64,000 nt of DNA from Vallitaleaceae bacterium 9-2 (GTDB lineage Bacteria > Bacillota > Clostridia > Lachnospirales > Vallitaleaceae): assembly GCA_038396585.1 (NCBI GenBank), contig CP121691.1, forward strand, positions 992,001 through 1,056,000, given 5' to 3'. Positions 24,714 through 33,766 of the stretch are shown in pieces. The notes under the pieces were generated by a model that had not been told where the DNA came from, ran no database searches, and saw only the letters and a program-made list of their open reading frames with translations. The first letter of the stretch is position 1; every line of letters begins with the position of its first letter. A program made the position numbers and the translations under genes.

Positions 24714-26558
24714 ATGGAAATACTTAGAGGAATACTTGAACGCTTGTTTTATATTTCGTTGGTAAGTTCAATGATGTTTGGTATTATCGTCATAGTACGC
24801 TTGCTTTTTTTACGAAGAATTAAGGCGAAATTCATGTATTTTTTATGGATTTTATTTTTAATACGATTAATTTTTCTATGGGAGATACCCCTTCAAACCA
24901 GTATCGAAAATTATGTGCCTATCGTCTTTGAAGAATTCCAAGAATCAAGAGAAATTATTGCAAATCCACAGGTGAATCAGAAGTTAATTACATATGGAGC
25001 GCTGGAAAAAGAAGTCTATCAAAGTCCTAATTGGAGTACAAGAGTGATGGATATACTTGTATATATATGGCTGTTTGGTGTCTTTTCTATTATGTTGTTT
25101 CCATTGGTCAGTTATTTAACCTTGATGAAGGCACTTGAAGATGATGAATGTTCAACAGACCCACGCATCGATGTGTTGGCATATCGAGCGGCAAAACATG
25201 CAAAAGTTGAGCGACTGCAAATAAGGTATAGTTATTATATGGATACGCCGGCCCTTATTGGTGTCATCCATCCGATGATTATATTACCCTATGAAGTCTT
25301 AGACTATGATGATGAAGTGATCTATCAGATTCTTCTTCATGAGTTAGTCCATTTTGGCAGTCAACATCTGATTATGCAATGGGGATTTTGGATTGTCAAA
25401 GCCATATATTGGTTTAATCCTATTATATGGATCGCGCATGAATGGATGAAGATGGATGCTGAATATGCGTGTGATGATGAAGTCATCGCGATCATGGGAG
25501 AAAAAAAATACCAAAACTATGGCAATACATTAATTCAATTAGCATCTCATCAAGGAAAAAAGAATTATGCCATCCATGCTTCAGGACTTGTCAATAGTAA
25601 AAAAGAATTGTATAGAAGGATAGGACGCATCAGTAACGGCAAAAAAAACTGGCGAGGACTAGAGTATGTCACGGTAATTGTCCTTATTGTGATGCTTCCG
25701 ATTTTTTTTACGGTTGAAGCCCAAAATGTGAAGATGAATGTCTGGAGAATTGAACAAGCCATGAATAAAAAAGTAAGTGTAGGTGATACACTTTCTCTTG
25801 AAGCGAAGGGGTATAGTTATGATAGTTTGACAAAGGAGTTTCGCATTGTTATGGACTATACTATTGCAAAGTGGCTTAGAGAAGAAATCGACAATAATGC
25901 ATATGCGTTAAGTTTTGGGCTGATTTTTCCTGAAAGTTATAATAAACAAATTCGAGAAACAGCGGCACTAGAAAGAGTAGAGCTTAGTGAAACGATGCAA
26001 TCGGGGGAACCGTTTGTGTTGACATTTAATATTGACGATTACAATCTAGAGGGGCATGGACGACCTTTGCTTGTGTTTTTAGGGTATGAATTTAGTTATA
26101 ACCTTATGGAAAACGAGCAGATTCAAGTGAATCTACTTCAAGAAGAGTTCCCTATAAAGATTGAGGTGAATCAATATTTGACACTTGAAATCATAGATGC
26201 AGACATTACTCAAGATAATAGTTATGAAATCCGCTATGCTTATGAGGCGGATGCGCCAATTTTATTAGACACAGATACACCTGCATATATTAGCCTTTGG
26301 GATGAACTTTATATGTATAATTCTCAAGGAGAAGAAGTAAAAACAAGTGGAAGCTCCGGTTCAAGTAATGATAAGTATATTACAAAAACAATTCACTTGC
26401 GCGAAAGTGCTGATGTTAATACGGTGATTCTAGCAATCTATGGATATCAGATATATCAAGAGAATCATTTGCTATATGGAACAAGAAGCTATCAAGACAT
26501 TCCCCAAAGGCATACATGGAGCTTACCTATTAATGAGGAGGATATAATTTATGAATAA
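24714..26558 (+). CDS. BlaR1/MecR1-like M56 membrane metalloprotease with unusual outer domain
   Basis: A 614-residue protein. Four membrane helices enclose the M56 zinc protease with HELVHF (the HExxH site) and the downstream acidic region AEYACDDEVIAIMG. After the last helix (about 315-333) an outer domain of about 280 residues follows. It lacks the penicillin-binding STxK/SxN/KTG motifs of MecR1 and does not resemble a beta-lactamase. It probably senses something other than beta-lactams. The start is ATG 24714 with GGAAAGG upstream; an earlier in-frame start lies inside the repressor gene. Confidence 0.85.
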   Translation: MEILRGILERLFYISLVSSMMFGIIVIVRLLFLRRIKAKFMYFLWILFLIRLIFLWEIPLQTSIENYVPIVFEEFQESREIIANPQVNQKLITYGALEKEVYQSPNWSTRVMDILVYIWLFGVFSIMLFPLVSYLTLMKALEDDECSTDPRIDVLAYRAAKHAKVERLQIRYSYYMDTPALIGVIHPMIILPYEVLDYDDEVIYQILLHELVHFGSQHLIMQWGFWIVKAIYWFNPIIWIAHEWMKMDAEYACDDEVIAIMGEKKYQNYGNTLIQLASHQGKKNYAIHASGLVNSKKELYRRIGRISNGKKNWRGLEYVTVIVLIVMLPIFFTVEAQNVKMNVWRIEQAMNKKVSVGDTLSLEAKGYSYDSLTKEFRIVMDYTIAKWLREEIDNNAYALSFGLIFPESYNKQIRETAALERVELSETMQSGEPFVLTFNIDDYNLEGHGRPLLVFLGYEFSYNLMENEQIQVNLLQEEFPIKIEVNQYLTLEIIDADITQDNSYEIRYAYEADAPILLDTDTPAYISLWDELYMYNSQGEEVKTSGSSGSSNDKYITKTIHLRESADVNTVILAIYGYQIYQENHLLYGTRSYQDIPQRHTWSLPINEEDIIYE

Positions 26559-27930
26559 AGATAAGGCAAAAGAGGAACTTCAAAAAAAAATTAGAAGAAA
26601 TATAAAGCTTGTATTAAAAATAATTGCCATATTAATTATTGTTATAGCAGTCACGAACTTTTTTTGGCAAAAATTTCGTGAAGAGATCTATGAAGATAAA
26701 GAAAAAATCATGCAAATGAATCAGGTGCTTGTCCAAGAGGGGCTTGATAGTCTAGAAAACCTTAATACCTTGATGAAGGGATTAATCTATGAGGTTAAAC
26801 CGGAAGCATATTTGCTAGAACAAAGGTTTCTGTATTATGATCAACTGCTTCGCTTAACGGAGTTTCGTTATAATTATAAAGACTATCAAATAGACACTTG
26901 GAAGCTTCGTGACATCATTTATAATGAACGTGAAGCCATTGAATATGCCCTTAACCAACAAAGACTGTCACCAGAGGCCAAAGAGGGACTTGCAAACCTT
27001 ATCATATTTAATCAACATATCATTGATGATATTAATGGGATTCAAAAAGAATATATATATCAAGAAAAAGATGACGACAAAAAGAAGACGATTCAATATT
27101 TATATTTCTATGAAGGCGAATTGTTTTATCTGTTATATAATGCAATGGAAACATATAAAGCACATATTGATTTTGGATTTATTCAGTATGATGATACACA
27201 GGAGCTGATACGCGATACACATATTGATCGCGTGGCAAGTGAAGACGATTTTTATTATCTAAGTATTCTAAGTCAATGGGTTTATGGGGAAACTGTTGAA
27301 TTTGCATTGAATACGCAGGAGAGTTCTTATGAAGAAGGTGAGGTAGACACAAGCCTAAAACGCTACGAGACTGTTGGTGAACCCGAGGGTAGTGTAAGTA
27401 TCTACGAACATCAGACCTTGGATTATTCTAGAAATTTACGGACAGAAGATATTAAAGATAAACCGATTCTTACCCAGGATAAAGTGCGCCGATTGGCAGA
27501 TGAATTTATACAACAGCTAGGGATGAAGACATTGACACTCGATAGTGCAAGAGCAAATGTAGCTGTGAAAATCGATGGAGAGTTTGTTGAAGAAGGATAT
27601 TATTTTTCCTATATGATCAATGAACCACACTATTTGGACCAACAGGCAGTGATAAATCTTGGTTACCATACATCCGGTACGCTATCGACAATTAGTATAG
27701 GTGACATGCGGCTAATGGATGGGCAATATAATTCTGAGGCGATTGCCAAAGCATTTATAACAAAAGAAGAAGCACTAAAGGCGATGCCGCATGAGGCTAT
27801 AGAAGACGTTACCGGGATTTGGCTGGACGTAACGGCAAATCCTGTGTATAAGGTCACTGTACATGCATATGAGCAAGAGTTTGTTTTTATTATTGATGGT
27901 ATGCGTAAAGAGCTACTCCGCGTTGAATAA
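26551..27930 (+). CDS. YpeB-like membrane-anchored PepSY protein
   Basis: A 459-residue protein with one N-terminal membrane helix (about 17-39), a long helical region (40-200) and a C-terminal part whose blocks look like PepSY domains (LTQDKVRRLADEFIQQLG, FITKEEALKAMP, PVYKVTVHAYEQEFVFIIDG). Length and layout match YpeB, the spore-germination partner of SleB, but no SleB gene is present here. The ATG overlaps the protease stop and has GAGGAGG upstream, so it is part of the BlaI/M56 operon. It may be an outer-face inhibitor or partner of that signalling pair. Confidence 0.5.
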   Translation: MNKDKAKEELQKKIRRNIKLVLKIIAILIIVIAVTNFFWQKFREEIYEDKEKIMQMNQVLVQEGLDSLENLNTLMKGLIYEVKPEAYLLEQRFLYYDQLLRLTEFRYNYKDYQIDTWKLRDIIYNEREAIEYALNQQRLSPEAKEGLANLIIFNQHIIDDINGIQKEYIYQEKDDDKKKTIQYLYFYEGELFYLLYNAMETYKAHIDFGFIQYDDTQELIRDTHIDRVASEDDFYYLSILSQWVYGETVEFALNTQESSYEEGEVDTSLKRYETVGEPEGSVSIYEHQTLDYSRNLRTEDIKDKPILTQDKVRRLADEFIQQLGMKTLTLDSARANVAVKIDGEFVEEGYYFSYMINEPHYLDQQAVINLGYHTSGTLSTISIGDMRLMDGQYNSEAIAKAFITKEEALKAMPHEAIEDVTGIWLDVTANPVYKVTVHAYEQEFVFIIDGMRKELLRVE

Positions 27931-27955
27931 AAAGATGGCATATAGTATAAAATTT

Positions 27956-27974
27956 AAAAGTATGATATACTTTT
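27956..27974 (+). terminator. Weak terminator
   Basis: AAAAGTAT and ATACTTTT pair around a 3-base loop after the YpeB-like gene. The stem is AT-rich, so termination strength is doubtful. Confidence 0.4.
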
Positions 27975-28008
27975 TGGTGAAATTATTAATGCATCACGAG
28001 GAGGGCGT

Positions 28009-28500
28009 ATGACGCGTAAAGCAAAGATTGAGGATATCGCTCAAGTGTTAGCCATCTATAATGCAAATATTGATGCGGGTACAGCTTCTTTTGAAGAAGA
28101 ACCCTTTACATATGAAGAAGGTATGGAATGGTTTCTTGAACATCAAGGAAACTATCCGTTATGGGTATTTGAAAGTGAAGGTAACATCCGCGGATTTGCA
28201 ACGTTATCTAGATATGGGCATCGACGCGAGACGGCATATCGATGTGCAGAAGTTTCTATATATGTCGATCAACAGGCGCAAGGACAAGGTGTCGGAAGTC
28301 GTTTGATGGACACACTTATTGAAGAAGCCAAGGCATTACCTAAGATAGATCAACTTATTTCTTTAATCACTAAAGGAAATCAAGGAAGCATTGCACTCCA
28401 CGAAAAAAAAGGGTTTCGCTATATGGGGGAACTTACAAACGTGGCACAAAAATATGGTCATCGACTGGGGCTTGTATTTTATCAAAGGAATGTAGAGTAA
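28009..28500 (+). CDS. Phosphinothricin-acetyltransferase-like GNAT enzyme
   Basis: A 163-residue GNAT acetyltransferase. The acetyl-CoA pyrophosphate loop is QGQGVGSRL, preceded by AEVSIYVDQQ and followed by GNQGSIALHEKKGF, a pattern typical of the Pat/YncA group that acetylates amino groups of phosphinothricin, methionine sulfoximine or similar amino acids. GAGGAGGGC precedes the ATG. The true substrate is unknown. Confidence 0.85.
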   Translation: MTRKAKIEDIAQVLAIYNANIDAGTASFEEEPFTYEEGMEWFLEHQGNYPLWVFESEGNIRGFATLSRYGHRRETAYRCAEVSIYVDQQAQGQGVGSRLMDTLIEEAKALPKIDQLISLITKGNQGSIALHEKKGFRYMGELTNVAQKYGHRLGLVFYQRNVE

Positions 28501-28530
28501 GACAAACAATGACTAATAAAGGAGACAGTT

Positions 28531-28908
28531 ATGGCGATGAATAATTTCCCGTCTGAGGGAGAAAAAATGCGGATTGTTCAAGAAATCGTACCTGGAAAAC
28601 AGATTACATTGGCACATATTATTGCTAATCCAGATGAAGTTATCTATCAAAAGCTAGGATTAAACCCAGATATAGATTACTCAAAACTAGCTATTGGAAT
28701 ACTAACAATGAGCCCGGCAGAGACTGCGGTTATCGCAGGAGATGTTGCGATTAAAAATGCAAATGTAGAGCTTGGCTTTGTTGACCGATTTAGCGGAACA
28801 TTAATTGTGACGGGGTTAGTGTCAGAAGTCGAAGCAGCGATGCATGCAATCGTAAACTATTGTGAAGAAAAGCTTAAATTTACCATCTGCGACGTAACGA
28901 AGACGTGA
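28531..28908 (+). CDS. eutS: EutS/PduU-type microcompartment shell protein
   Basis: A 125-residue protein with the circularly permuted BMC fold of EutS. The N-terminal strand region (RIVQEIVPGKQITLAHIIANP) is followed by the BMC core (AAIL-like IGILTMSPAETAVIAGD and SGTLIVTGLVSEVEAAM). EutS hexamers form part of protein-shelled compartments for ethanolamine or diol breakdown. No other shell or enzyme gene is present here. It is eight bases upstream of the EutP-like gene, a pairing found at one end of eut operons. Confidence 0.88.
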   Translation: MAMNNFPSEGEKMRIVQEIVPGKQITLAHIIANPDEVIYQKLGLNPDIDYSKLAIGILTMSPAETAVIAGDVAIKNANVELGFVDRFSGTLIVTGLVSEVEAAMHAIVNYCEEKLKFTICDVTKT

Positions 28909-28915
28909 TTATGGG

Positions 28916-29371
28916 ATGAAGAAAATGAATAAACGAAAAATCATGTTAGTTGGACGAAGCGAAAGTGGTAAGACAACCCTAAAACAAGCTCTTCGAGGAG
29001 AAAAAATTCATTACCATAAAACCCAATATGTCAATCACTATGAGCAAGTCATTGATACTCCAGGAGAATATGCTCAAAACAGTAATTTAGGCGGAGCGTT
29101 GGCACTTTATTCTTATGAGGCGGATATGATAGGGCTGCTTATGAGTGCGGTGGAACCTTTTTCTCTATATCCACCAAATGTAACGGCGATGGCCAATCGT
29201 GAAGTTATTGGTATTGTAACGCAGATTGACCGAGAAGGAGCCAATATACATCAAGCTATTGAGTGGCTCAAACTAGCAGGATGCCAAAAGATTTTTCAAG
29301 TGAGTGCACATCAGCACAAAGGAATTGATGAGCTCATTGCATATATTAATAAAGTAGAATACACAGGATGA
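28916..29371 (+). CDS. eutP: EutP/PduV-type small GTPase
   Basis: A 151-residue Ras-like GTPase. P-loop GRSESGKTTL, switch-II region VIDTPGEYAQN and TQID (the base-recognising NKxD position) are intact. EutP/PduV proteins are linked to microcompartment positioning or acetate kinase activity. It follows eutS directly. The start is ATG 28916 or ATG 28925; neither has a strong ribosome site, which suggests coupling to eutS. Confidence 0.85.
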   Translation: MKKMNKRKIMLVGRSESGKTTLKQALRGEKIHYHKTQYVNHYEQVIDTPGEYAQNSNLGGALALYSYEADMIGLLMSAVEPFSLYPPNVTAMANREVIGIVTQIDREGANIHQAIEWLKLAGCQKIFQVSAHQHKGIDELIAYINKVEYTG

Positions 29372-29392
29372 TGACTAAATAGGAGGCTGTAT

Positions 29393-29776
29393 ATGTATTA
29401 TTCAAATCCATTGGAAAGTTTTATGTTTGGTGGAGGATTTAGTATTATATTTTTCTTAGTTTTTTTTATTGTTATTACCATGTTTGTTGTGATCTTGGTA
29501 AAAGGAATTACTCAATGGAATAAAAATAACCATTCCCCCCGTTTGGCTGTTAAAGCAACGGTGGTCTCAAAGCGTCAAAATGTCAGTCGACATCATCATG
29601 GCAATAACCATCATACCTCTTCAAGTACATCCTATTATGTGACGTTTGAATTTGAAAGCAGAGATAGACTTGAATTGCATGTAAGTAGCCAAGAATATGG
29701 ATACTTAGTTGAAGCAGATGTAGGGACACTGACGTTTCAAGGAACAAGGTATCTAGGTTTTGAAAGGAATATATAA
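29393..29776 (+). CDS. DUF2500 membrane protein
   Basis: A 127-residue protein with one long membrane helix (about 14-38), a His/Asn-rich loop (RHHHGNNHHT) and a C-terminal beta-rich segment (YYVTFEFESRDRLELHV). These match the DUF2500 family, which has no known function. The His-rich loop could bind metal. AGGAGG precedes the ATG. Confidence 0.75.
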   Translation: MYYSNPLESFMFGGGFSIIFFLVFFIVITMFVVILVKGITQWNKNNHSPRLAVKATVVSKRQNVSRHHHGNNHHTSSSTSYYVTFEFESRDRLELHVSSQEYGYLVEADVGTLTFQGTRYLGFERNI

Positions 29777-29777
29777 T

Positions 29778-30257
29778 ATGTTCAGAGATTTACGTCGGAA
29801 AAAGCAACAAATGTCTATTGAACTTACGCATAAGGTTTTAAGCAATGGATCCCATGGGATTTTGGCATGTCATGGTGAGGATGGGTACCCCTATACTGTT
29901 GCACTCAACTATGTCTATACGGATGGAAAAATTTATTTTCACTCAGCTAAAGAAGGACATAAAATTGATGCGATTCAAAAAAACAGTAAGGTCGCCTTTA
30001 CAGTTGTTGGCGAAGATACCATTGTGAGTGAAGAGTATACATCCTATTATCGAAGTGTTGTTGCATTTGGAAGAGCGCGAGTGGTGGAGGATGAACAAGA
30101 ATGGTTTGAAGCCTTTGAAATCCTTGTAGAAAAATATGCAAAAGATCGACCAACAGATGAAAAAATGCGAACGATAAAAGGATGTAACCGAGCTTTGGTT
30201 ATTGCAATTGATATTGAGCACATGACGGGAAAACAAGCAAGAGGACTAGCACATTAG
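29778..30257 (+). CDS. NimA-like flavin-binding (PNPOx-fold) protein
   Basis: A 159-residue split-barrel protein of the pyridoxamine-phosphate-oxidase superfamily. HGILACHGEDGYPYTVALNYVY and KIYFHSAKEGHKIDAI are the flavin-binding signatures of NimA-type proteins, which reduce nitroimidazoles or other small molecules. The ATG at 29778 has GAAAGGA upstream and is preferred over an in-frame TTG inside the previous gene. It overlaps the convergent regulator gene by four bases. Confidence 0.85.
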   Translation: MFRDLRRKKQQMSIELTHKVLSNGSHGILACHGEDGYPYTVALNYVYTDGKIYFHSAKEGHKIDAIQKNSKVAFTVVGEDTIVSEEYTSYYRSVVAFGRARVVEDEQEWFEAFEILVEKYAKDRPTDEKMRTIKGCNRALVIAIDIEHMTGKQARGLAH

Positions 30258-31825
30258 TGTAATAGTCCTTTTTTATATTCGGATGGAGTCATATGCATAT
30301 ATTGTTTGAATTTTTTTGAGAAATATTTTTCACTTTTATAGCCGACCATTGTTGCAATATCATAGGTTTTTAATGTTGTATCTTTGAGTAAAGTACAGGC
30401 GTTTTCGATGCGGATAATATTAAGGTAATCGACATAATTGACTTCCATGACCTGCTTAAATAATTGACTTAGATATCCAGGCGAGATGTGGGCGATGGAG
30501 GCAACTTTTTCTAAGCTGATATTACTATCGTAGTTTTCTTTGATGTATTTTACACAAATATTAATGGTATTATTCGTGTGCTGACGTTTATGTATTTCTT
30601 CGTGGGTCATTTGTATTAATGAGGATGTCTTTTCAACGACCTCGTACTTTTGAGATGCACCGGTATCAGATAGAAAATTCAAAGCAAAATTATGAATATC
30701 ATCACTAAGGACAAGGCTTCGCTCACTGCAAACTTGAAAGATAGAAAGTATTAGTGTATAACAATGTTGATTAAACATACCATTATGAAGAGCGGTTTCT
30801 TTTAGTGATGCGATAAAACGCTTAAAATGATAACTAACATCTTCTGGAGTGCCATTAAACAAAGCATTAATGAGTTCAGACTGTATTGTGATGGGATAAT
30901 CGAGCTTTTTAAGATGATCTGAAAAGTCGAGTTGATATTGAACAATGCTTTGTTTTCCCATAAAATAGCACTGATCAAGAGCCATAGAAGCTTGTCGATA
31001 GGATGGAGCCATATTGGAAAGGGTAGCTTTGTCACGGCTGATACCTATAGAGACAGAGATATCAAACTGTTTTTTTAAATATAATTGAAGATGGCGAAAC
31101 TGAGGAATGATTTCACATTGCAATTTGTTTATCTTGTCATTGCACAGTAAGATAACCTGTTGATTGTAGGTTATAATTTCACAAGGATAAGCATGCAAAA
31201 AGATTTCCTCTGCAATATTTATGATACAAAAATTAATGAGGCTCATATCTTGTCCAATAACATTTTCCTTGGTATCTAATCCAAGAATAAATACCAAAAT
31301 ATTCTCGGGATGGATAGATAGATTGATTGACGGGATGTGAACGGGTGGATTGCCTTCAATACATTGAATGAGGTAACGGTCTTTTAAGAGAGAATTCTTG
31401 TGCTTGACTTGGTTATATAGCTCAGCTATTTTTTGCTCTTTTGCACTTGCCGATTCAATGGAAGCAATTATTTTTAATACGGCATCCAGTATCTGGGCTG
31501 GACGGCTGGGTTTAAGCAAGTAAGATTGAACACCAAGAGCCATTGCCTGTTGAGCATAGCTAAACTCATCATAGCTAGAAAGGACAATAGCATGAAATGG
31601 CGTGTTTTGTTCTTTCAATACTTTTAACAGTTCCAAACCATCCATTTTAGGCATTCGTATGTCAACAAGAATAATATCAGGGCGAATCTCATCAATTAAA
31701 CTTAAGGCTTCAATTCCGTTAGAAGCCTCTGCGCAAACCGTGATGTTATTTGCCTCCCACTGTATTACATTTTTTATCCCTTTTCTTATCTCGGGCTCGT
31801 CATCAATGATTAATAGTTTGTACAT
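30254..31825 (-). CDS. YesN-type response regulator with AraC domain
   Basis: A 523-residue regulator. The receiver domain (1-120) has IDDEPE, the phospho-acceptor in LVDIRMPKMDG and Lys in YLLKPS. A long middle region (about 130-400) resembles the degenerate cyclase-like segment of large YesN proteins (VSIGISRD). The C-terminal AraC domain ends TMVGYKSEKYFSKKFKQY. AAGGAG precedes its ATG. It overlaps the kinase gene upstream by 23 bases. The pair is divergent from the sugar ABC operon at 33767, its probable target. Confidence 0.9.
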   Translation of the reverse strand: MYKLLIIDDEPEIRKGIKNVIQWEANNITVCAEASNGIEALSLIDEIRPDIILVDIRMPKMDGLELLKVLKEQNTPFHAIVLSSYDEFSYAQQAMALGVQSYLLKPSRPAQILDAVLKIIASIESASAKEQKIAELYNQVKHKNSLLKDRYLIQCIEGNPPVHIPSINLSIHPENILVFILGLDTKENVIGQDMSLINFCIINIAEEIFLHAYPCEIITYNQQVILLCNDKINKLQCEIIPQFRHLQLYLKKQFDISVSIGISRDKATLSNMAPSYRQASMALDQCYFMGKQSIVQYQLDFSDHLKKLDYPITIQSELINALFNGTPEDVSYHFKRFIASLKETALHNGMFNQHCYTLILSIFQVCSERSLVLSDDIHNFALNFLSDTGASQKYEVVEKTSSLIQMTHEEIHKRQHTNNTINICVKYIKENYDSNISLEKVASIAHISPGYLSQLFKQVMEVNYVDYLNIIRIENACTLLKDTTLKTYDIATMVGYKSEKYFSKKFKQYMHMTPSEYKKGLLH

Positions 31826-33572
31826 TATTATCTCCTTTGTAGGGAATCTTTAGTATAACGCGGGTTCCAGAAGGTTGGTTGGGGTGAATGGTCAATTCAT
31901 AGCTTGGATAGATAAGGGACAAACGCTCCTTAATATTGTCAATAGCGTATCCGGAACTTGTTTTTTGTGTCTTGGTATCTGGTGTATATCCAACCCCGTC
32001 ATCAATGATTTTAAAGATGATCTGATCATTGGATAGATAACCTTCAACACAAACTTTTCCGGGAGTATCTAGCGGCTCAATACCGTGTATAATTGCATTT
32101 TCAACAAAGGGTTGAATAATAAGTTTGGGAATCATTTGCTCTTTTATCGTATCATCAAGATGAATGGTATAATTTAGCTTATCGTTAAAGCGCATTTTTT
32201 GAAGCGTAAGATAATGTCTTACAAGTTCGAATTCCTTGGTGATCTGTATACGATCATTGCCGCGACTTAGCGATAATCTAAAAATCTGTGATAGCGAAAA
32301 GAGCATCTCAGCGATAACCTCTTGGTCATTTGACAATGCCTTCCAGTAGATGGAATCTAAAGCATTGTATAAAAAGTGTGGGTTGATTCCTGCTTGCAAA
32401 GCCTTAAGTTCGGCTTCTTTTTCTTGGAGTTTAAGAACATAGACTTCATCAATAAGCGACTTTATATTTATAACCATTTTGTTATAGCTCTCACTTAATA
32501 TACCGATTTCATCGTAGGTTTTTACAGGAACACTGACACTAAAATCCCCTTCTTCAAAATGCTTCATTGATTGCAAGAGGCGTTTAATAGGGGCACTGAT
32601 ATAGGTGGATAAAACGAGGGATAAGGGCAATGTAATGGCAATACATGCTATAATAATAAATAGCCAAACCGTTGAATCTCTCGTATAAGATTCGGTATAA
32701 TAATCTCTGTTGGTGATGGAATAGATGGTCCAATCAGTTTGTGGCAAGTGCTGATTTGAAACAATAAACTGTTTGTCGACATATTGTGTATCTTCAGTCA
32801 TTGTTTGAAGCCAATCAAACTCCGTGTTTTCATTTTCATAAGATGCGCCAAAGGCATATATTTTTTCGCCGGAATCAGAGTAAATGACGATACGTTCTTG
32901 CTCGGTATTAATAATAGATGATAAACTCTTATCAATCACATCATGATTAAATGTAATGGTTAAAAATCCATGATAATAAAACTCTTTACTTAGCGGATTG
33001 ACAATGACGCGAGATAGGGCAAATTTGTCAAAGGAATTATTCAGAATGATATCCTTGTTGTTGGTATCAAGCAGATGCCAATAGGGCTTACCATTAAGAT
33101 TCTTACAGATGTTGTATAAATCGGTAGATTTAATCTGGCTAAACGCATTGTTATCGGTGCTTTCATCGGTATATACAAAAAATAAAGGTGCTTCACGATG
33201 TCCATAGATAATAACAGAAGAAATGTATGACTTTGAAGCGATGAGTTTATAGATGAATTTAAGGTTGTTTTGATTATATAATGTGTCAGTCTCAACTTCA
33301 CGATTGGCTTCTATGACATTTTGCAGATCAGAATTAATAATCAGATAAGTGGAGATATCTCTTAGATCATCTTGAATAAACGATAGGTCGGATGCAATTT
33401 GATGAAGGGTGGTTGAGTGTTGCGTGGTAATAATATCGGTCAAACGCTGGTTATGTCGATTTTGAAAATACAAAGAAATAAAGATTGTGACCATTAGGAT
33501 AATACTATAAAAAAAGAGTAAAATTTTGTTGCGAATACTTAGACGATTGATTTTATTGATTAATAATTTCAT
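31803..33572 (-). CDS. YesM-type sensor histidine kinase
   Basis: A 589-residue membrane kinase. A first helix (about 15-37), an extracellular dCache-like region (about 38-295), a second helix (about 300-322), HAMP, and a His_kinase domain with the acceptor in INPHFLYNALDSIYW and ATP-site boxes FVENAIIHG and DDGVGY. It probably senses an extracellular glycan, by analogy with YesM-like kinases next to sugar importers. GGAGAAAT precedes the ATG. Confidence 0.9.
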   Translation of the reverse strand: MKLLINKINRLSIRNKILLFFYSIILMVTIFISLYFQNRHNQRLTDIITTQHSTTLHQIASDLSFIQDDLRDISTYLIINSDLQNVIEANREVETDTLYNQNNLKFIYKLIASKSYISSVIIYGHREAPLFFVYTDESTDNNAFSQIKSTDLYNICKNLNGKPYWHLLDTNNKDIILNNSFDKFALSRVIVNPLSKEFYYHGFLTITFNHDVIDKSLSSIINTEQERIVIYSDSGEKIYAFGASYENENTEFDWLQTMTEDTQYVDKQFIVSNQHLPQTDWTIYSITNRDYYTESYTRDSTVWLFIIIACIAITLPLSLVLSTYISAPIKRLLQSMKHFEEGDFSVSVPVKTYDEIGILSESYNKMVINIKSLIDEVYVLKLQEKEAELKALQAGINPHFLYNALDSIYWKALSNDQEVIAEMLFSLSQIFRLSLSRGNDRIQITKEFELVRHYLTLQKMRFNDKLNYTIHLDDTIKEQMIPKLIIQPFVENAIIHGIEPLDTPGKVCVEGYLSNDQIIFKIIDDGVGYTPDTKTQKTSSGYAIDNIKERLSLIYPSYELTIHPNQPSGTRVILKIPYKGDNNVQTINH

Positions 33573-33766
33573 TATTTCTCCAAGCCGATTGTCATATAGT
33601 GTTGAAAAAATTCTTACATAAGAGTATCTTAAATCATATCATTTTTGGTGTCAATCGCGTAGAGATTAATATATAAAAAAAGGGACGAATCTAAAAAATG
33701 AGCCCTAGTTCTATGTTAAATCCTAGGATATGATGAGAACACAAATCAAATAGGAGGATAAGTATT

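Noticed and set aside
30802-31035. Opposite- or alternate-frame open frames inside the YesN and other real genes
   Set aside because: They lack ribosome sites and recognisable domains and sit within well-supported coding regions.
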